From positions 1 to 16,922 of the forward strand of contig CAYINJ010000010.1 in NCBI GenBank assembly GCA_964364745.1: DNA of 16,922 nt, in the 5' to 3' direction. The number at the start of each line of letters is the position of its first letter. Position 1 is the stretch's first letter. The notes under the pieces are model-generated. The model had not been told where the DNA came from and did no database searches. It worked only from the letters and a program-made list of their open reading frames with translations. The translations under genes were made by a program, and so were the position numbers. This stretch comes from CAYINJ01 sp964364745. Lineage in GTDB: Bacteria > Patescibacteriota > Patescibacteriia > JACRDY01. Positions 14,230 to 16,922 of this stretch are shown piece after piece.

Positions 14230-16306
14230 TCAAACTCATGGCCACGATCTCTAGGCCACCATCGCCGTCCATGTCTACCGCCGCGATCTGGCCGCCCCCC
14301 CGGTTGGCGGCATCGAACGCCAACCAGCTCGCTCCCTGCTGTCGGCCATGGTCGTCCCAAATTTTGACTTCCGCGCTGCGACCCGGACCGGGGATAGAAA
14401 TAATTTCCGCCCGACCATCGCCGTTGAGATCCCCCACCGCCACCCGCACTCCCCCTCGAAACTTTTCATCATAGGCGAACCAGCCAGCCGATAAGAGCCG
14501 GCCGTTTCGATCGAAAATGCGAAGGTGTGGTCCGCCACCGCTGCCGGCGCCGGCGACAATTTCATCAGTGCCGTCGCCGTTGAGATCCCCCACCGCCACG
14601 TTGACACCGCCGCGATAGCCGGCGCCGTAAGCGAAAAACCCCGGATTGATCAGATCGCCCCGATTGTTAAACACGCGAATATGCGGCCCGCCACCATTGG
14701 CCGTGCCAGTGACGATTTCTTTGGTGCCGTCGCCGTTCAAGTCACCGACGGCGATATTGATCCCCCGGTTGTAGGTGGCAGCGTAGGGATACCAGCGCCG
14801 CGCCAGTGACCCATCGGCGCGATAGAGGGCGATGGTTGAAGTGTCCGCCACTAACGTCTCAACTTCGCTATCACTATCCAGATCAACGGTCATCACTTGA
14901 GTATTGGCCGGGGCAATACTTTTGGCGGCATAAAACCCACTCCGTTGAATCGCACCGGTAGCCGTAAACACCCGGGCAAATGAGCCGTTGACAAAAGCCG
15001 CGGATCGAATGTCCGTCAACGGTCGATACAACACCAGCCCGTCTTGCGGCGCTAAGCGGATGACGTTGACTCGACTGCCATCATTGACCGCCGGGTCTTG
15101 GCTGCCCCGGATTTTTTCGAGTTCTTCGGTCGGAAAATAAAAGGTCGTGGTCGTGGGATTGCTATTGACTAGCACGGTGCCGCGGTCAAAATCACGTCGC
15201 CACACCCCCATCGTCAGCTGGTCGGAGGACTGACAGCCAGTGACGGTTCCCGCACTATCAATTACCAATCGACAGCTGCCGCCGGTCGGCCGACCCAACT
15301 CAACGTTGTACTCGTCATACCACCACAATTGGCTGTGGTCTTGGTCACCCCAGTCAAAGCCGTAATAGCCGTTTTGTAATAAAGTCGAGGTCAGGCCAAA
15401 TCGGACCCAGGGGTAATTAGTATAGCTCCCGGTATTGTTGGTGTTTTGGCTGATAATCGTTACTCGCGGATCACGGCCGGCGCGCATGAGGTTGGTGTAC
15501 TGCTGTTGATCATAGACCCAGCCGATGCGGTAGGCGTTTTCGAGCAAGCGACCGTTGAGGGAGTCCTGGTACTTGGTCGGCCCGTTACCCAAGATGATGG
15601 CGTCGTTACCTTCCAGGCGACGAGATTCTTTTAACATCACGTCCATCCCGCCCGACCAGGCAGCGTCAATTAATTCCCCACTGTCGCGAGTCCCATCACG
15701 ATTGATATCCATGTTACCGTCACCGACCCAATGGGCGGTGTCCCAGACATTATCATAAAAAATCCCGTCCCACAGCCCTGACGACATAACCTCTTCCTTC
15801 ATAAATCGCGGCAAGTAAGTGTTCCAACGCTCACCGCGGCTGTTGGTCGGCGCATAGTCCGACACGTTCAACGACCAGTTATTGGGCCAGGAAGAAAAGC
15901 GACTACCGTCCGGCCGCAGCAGCCACCAGCGCTCATCAATCCCCGCCCGCAGGCGGTGCCATAAGCCGTCTGAATTTTCAATTTCTTGATAATGGCCGGG
16001 GAATTCCTGCGCCGCGACGTACGCCAAAATGGTGACGGCGGGATTGAACTGGCGAATTTTCCTGATTTGTTCCGGGGAAACGGTTTGGGCCTGCATCCCG
16101 AGCACGATCACGTCCCATTTGGCCAATTGAGTTACTTCGGCATCACTGATCGGCGTTTTTAAAAAGTAATTGGCCAACCGCGGATAGGTCGGGGTTTGGC
16201 TAATCGCGGGCCGCAGCGTGAATTGCCCGACGGCCACCACGCTCAAACAGACGACCCCGAAGATCGCCAGCGGTATCACTATTGATGAGCGGCGGCGAGG
16301 TATCAT
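14219..16306 (-). CDS. Secreted glycosidase-like protein with C-terminal FG-GAP/VCBS-like repeats
   Basis: The product has 695 residues. A signal peptide or N-terminal anchor (about 9-28) is followed by a TIM-barrel glycoside-hydrolase-like domain (about 41-430) resembling the GHL15/GH114/DUF4015 group. Features include VILGMQAQ, ILAYVAAQEF, and LWDGIFYDNVWD with Asp180 and Asp185 as candidate catalytic or substrate-binding acids. An EF-hand-like loop DINRDGTRDSGE (200-211) is inserted after this motif. Cys345 and Cys358 could form a disulfide. Residues about 440-695 form five repeats of about 52 residues with DLNGDG-type calcium loops (522, 574, 626 and 678; a weaker one at 475), probably a beta-propeller. 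The start codon directly follows the TAA of the glycosyltransferase fragment. It probably cleaves or binds an extracellular polysaccharide made by the linked enzymes; activity is not shown by sequence. Confidence 0.82.
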   Translation of the reverse strand: MIPRRRSSIVIPLAIFGVVCLSVVAVGQFTLRPAISQTPTYPRLANYFLKTPISDAEVTQLAKWDVIVLGMQAQTVSPEQIRKIRQFNPAVTILAYVAAQEFPGHYQEIENSDGLWHRLRAGIDERWWLLRPDGSRFSSWPNNWSLNVSDYAPTNSRGERWNTYLPRFMKEEVMSSGLWDGIFYDNVWDTAHWVGDGNMDINRDGTRDSGELIDAAWSGGMDVMLKESRRLEGNDAIILGNGPTKYQDSLNGRLLENAYRIGWVYDQQQYTNLMRAGRDPRVTIISQNTNNTGSYTNYPWVRFGLTSTLLQNGYYGFDWGDQDHSQLWWYDEYNVELGRPTGGSCRLVIDSAGTVTGCQSSDQLTMGVWRRDFDRGTVLVNSNPTTTTFYFPTEELEKIRGSQDPAVNDGSRVNVIRLAPQDGLVLYRPLTDIRSAAFVNGSFARVFTATGAIQRSGFYAAKSIAPANTQVMTVDLDSDSEVETLVADTSTIALYRADGSLARRWYPYAATYNRGINIAVGDLNGDGTKEIVTGTANGGGPHIRVFNNRGDLINPGFFAYGAGYRGGVNVAVGDLNGDGTDEIVAGAGSGGGPHLRIFDRNGRLLSAGWFAYDEKFRGGVRVAVGDLNGDGRAEIISIPGPGRSAEVKIWDDHGRQQGASWLAFDAANRGGGQIAAVDMDGDGGLEIVAMSLNVF
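14222..14989 (-). repeat. 156-bp (52-codon) tandem repeats of the FG-GAP/VCBS-like region
   Basis: The DNA of the DLNGDG loops recurs at 14415-14443, 14571-14599 and 14727-14755, exactly 156 bp apart. The first two segments differ at one of 29 bases, while the outer repeats are more diverged. This suggests recent internal duplication or gene conversion of the central blades. Confidence 0.85.
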
Positions 16307-16867
16307 TTAGTAATATTTCTTTACGCCGCCGCCGCTCGGCCCACTACTGGCCACGGCCCGCTCATAGACGGCCATAATTTTTTGATAATGTCTGTCGGGC
16401 GACCACCGTTCCATGGCTCGTTCGTAGGCGGCTTGACCCAACAAGGCCAAATCCCGTCGAGTCATTAAACCACGAATCTCGCGCGCCAATGATCCCGGTT
16501 GATCGGCGTGAAAGACCGCGCCGACTGTCTCATCGACCAGTTCAGGTAGCGCGCCGAGATTTGAAACCAAGACCGGTTTGCCGGCGGCCATGGCTTCGAC
16601 GGCCGTAAAACCAAAGGTTTCGTACTGGAGCGATGGCGCGATGACGAAAGCGCAATCGGCGTATTCCTTGGCCAGTTGTTGGTCGTTGAGCTGCCCCAAG
16701 AACGTCACCTGCCACCGGAGCTGGTTTTTGTCGACGAACTGTTCGAGCCGTTCCCGCAGCTGCCCCTGGCCGGCAATCCGCAGCGGGATCGAAATGTGTT
16801 CATCAGCCAAAGTATGGAGAACCGCCTCAATCCCCTTGCCGGCTTCTAACGCCCCGACGTAGAGCAT
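16307..16867 (-). CDS. GT4-family glycosyltransferase, C-terminal domain only (5'-truncated)
   Basis: The 186 residues are a clear donor-binding domain of a GT-B enzyme: LYVGALEAGKGIE (Gly5, Lys11), RIAGQGQLRE, VTFLGQL, and the EX7E motif ETFGFTAVEAM (Glu83, Glu91). The usual N-terminal acceptor domain of about 170-200 residues is missing. Good family-like sequence continues nine codons upstream of the ATG at 16867 (QSKFSPGNG), then meets TAA at 16895-16897. The ATG is therefore only the first available start inside a broken gene, not a convincing natural one. Directly upstream on the minus strand is a terminator-like hairpin. It may be a pseudogene remnant, a product of rearrangement, or a sequencing or assembly error; a split two-gene enzyme is less likely. 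Its TAA abuts the ATG of the glycosidase-like gene. Confidence 0.78.
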   Translation of the reverse strand: MLYVGALEAGKGIEAVLHTLADEHISIPLRIAGQGQLRERLEQFVDKNQLRWQVTFLGQLNDQQLAKEYADCAFVIAPSLQYETFGFTAVEAMAAGKPVLVSNLGALPELVDETVGAVFHADQPGSLAREIRGLMTRRDLALLGQAAYERAMERWSPDRHYQKIMAVYERAVASSGPSGGGVKKYY

Positions 16868-16896
16868 ACCATTGCCGGGCGAAAACTTTGATTGTT

Positions 16897-16921
16897 AAAA
16901 ACCAAAGCTAAAATCCTTTGG
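16897..16921 (-). terminator. Terminator-like hairpin upstream of the truncated glycosyltransferase
   Basis: On the minus strand CCAAAG (16921-16916) pairs with CTTTGG (16907-16902) around an 8-nt loop and is followed by TTTTT (16901-16897). The 6-bp stem is modest. If real, it ends a gene to the right of the window and separates it from the glycosyltransferase fragment. Confidence 0.45.
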
Positions 16922-16922
16922 G

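Overview
The window looks like chromosomal DNA of a Candidate Phyla Radiation (Patescibacteria) bacterium. The evidence is gene content: an ECF sigma factor beside a DUF5667-type membrane protein, a surface protein with the short N-terminal repeats typical of CPR S-layer-like proteins, a very large Cys-paired adhesin-like protein, a small excisionase-type HTH protein with a Pro-rich tail, and envelope-glycan genes. TGA is used as a stop (sigma factor, HTH gene), which argues against the code-25 lineages (Gracilibacteria/SR1). Most genes lack a clear Shine-Dalgarno sequence and some transcripts look nearly leaderless. No rRNA, tRNA or CRISPR array was seen.

Layout. (1) 1-3970, minus strand: an ECF sigma factor (3291-3857), an overlapping membrane-anchored DUF5667-like protein that is a candidate anti-sigma factor (2243-3304), and the N-terminal 660 residues of an S-layer-like protein (1-1981) that runs off the left edge. 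Upstream of the sigma gene are an ECF-type promoter and a housekeeping promoter with a palindrome in its spacer. (2) About 3970-4560: no gene. It holds a very structured segment with many perfect inverted repeats, bounded by imperfect 31/32-bp terminal inverted repeats with TA at both ends, so probably a MITE-like element or a structured RNA locus. (3) 4573-4932, plus: HTH protein. (4) 5100-11030, plus: a 1976-residue secreted protein made of Ig-like and carboxypeptidase-regulatory-like modules, ending in a Pro/Thr linker and a helical C-terminal domain. It has an extended -10 promoter, a start-site hairpin and a possible 13-codon leader peptide. A strong bidirectional terminator follows. (5) 11096-12253, minus: GT4 glycosyltransferase with its own promoter. 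(6) 12382-16922, minus: a tight operon of a 5'-truncated GT4 glycosyltransferase, a secreted glycosidase-like protein with FG-GAP/VCBS-like repeats, and a membrane-anchored multi-domain exoplasmic protein.

Functionally the window is a cell-surface locus: the S-layer-like and giant proteins would form or decorate the envelope, the glycosyltransferases and glycosidase-like protein would make or trim surface glycan, and the ECF/DUF5667 pair would sense the envelope. The regulatory links are inference. The best candidates for something undescribed are the ECF/DUF5667/S-layer cluster, the hairpin-rich element at 4037-4490, and the unusual 5' region of the giant gene.
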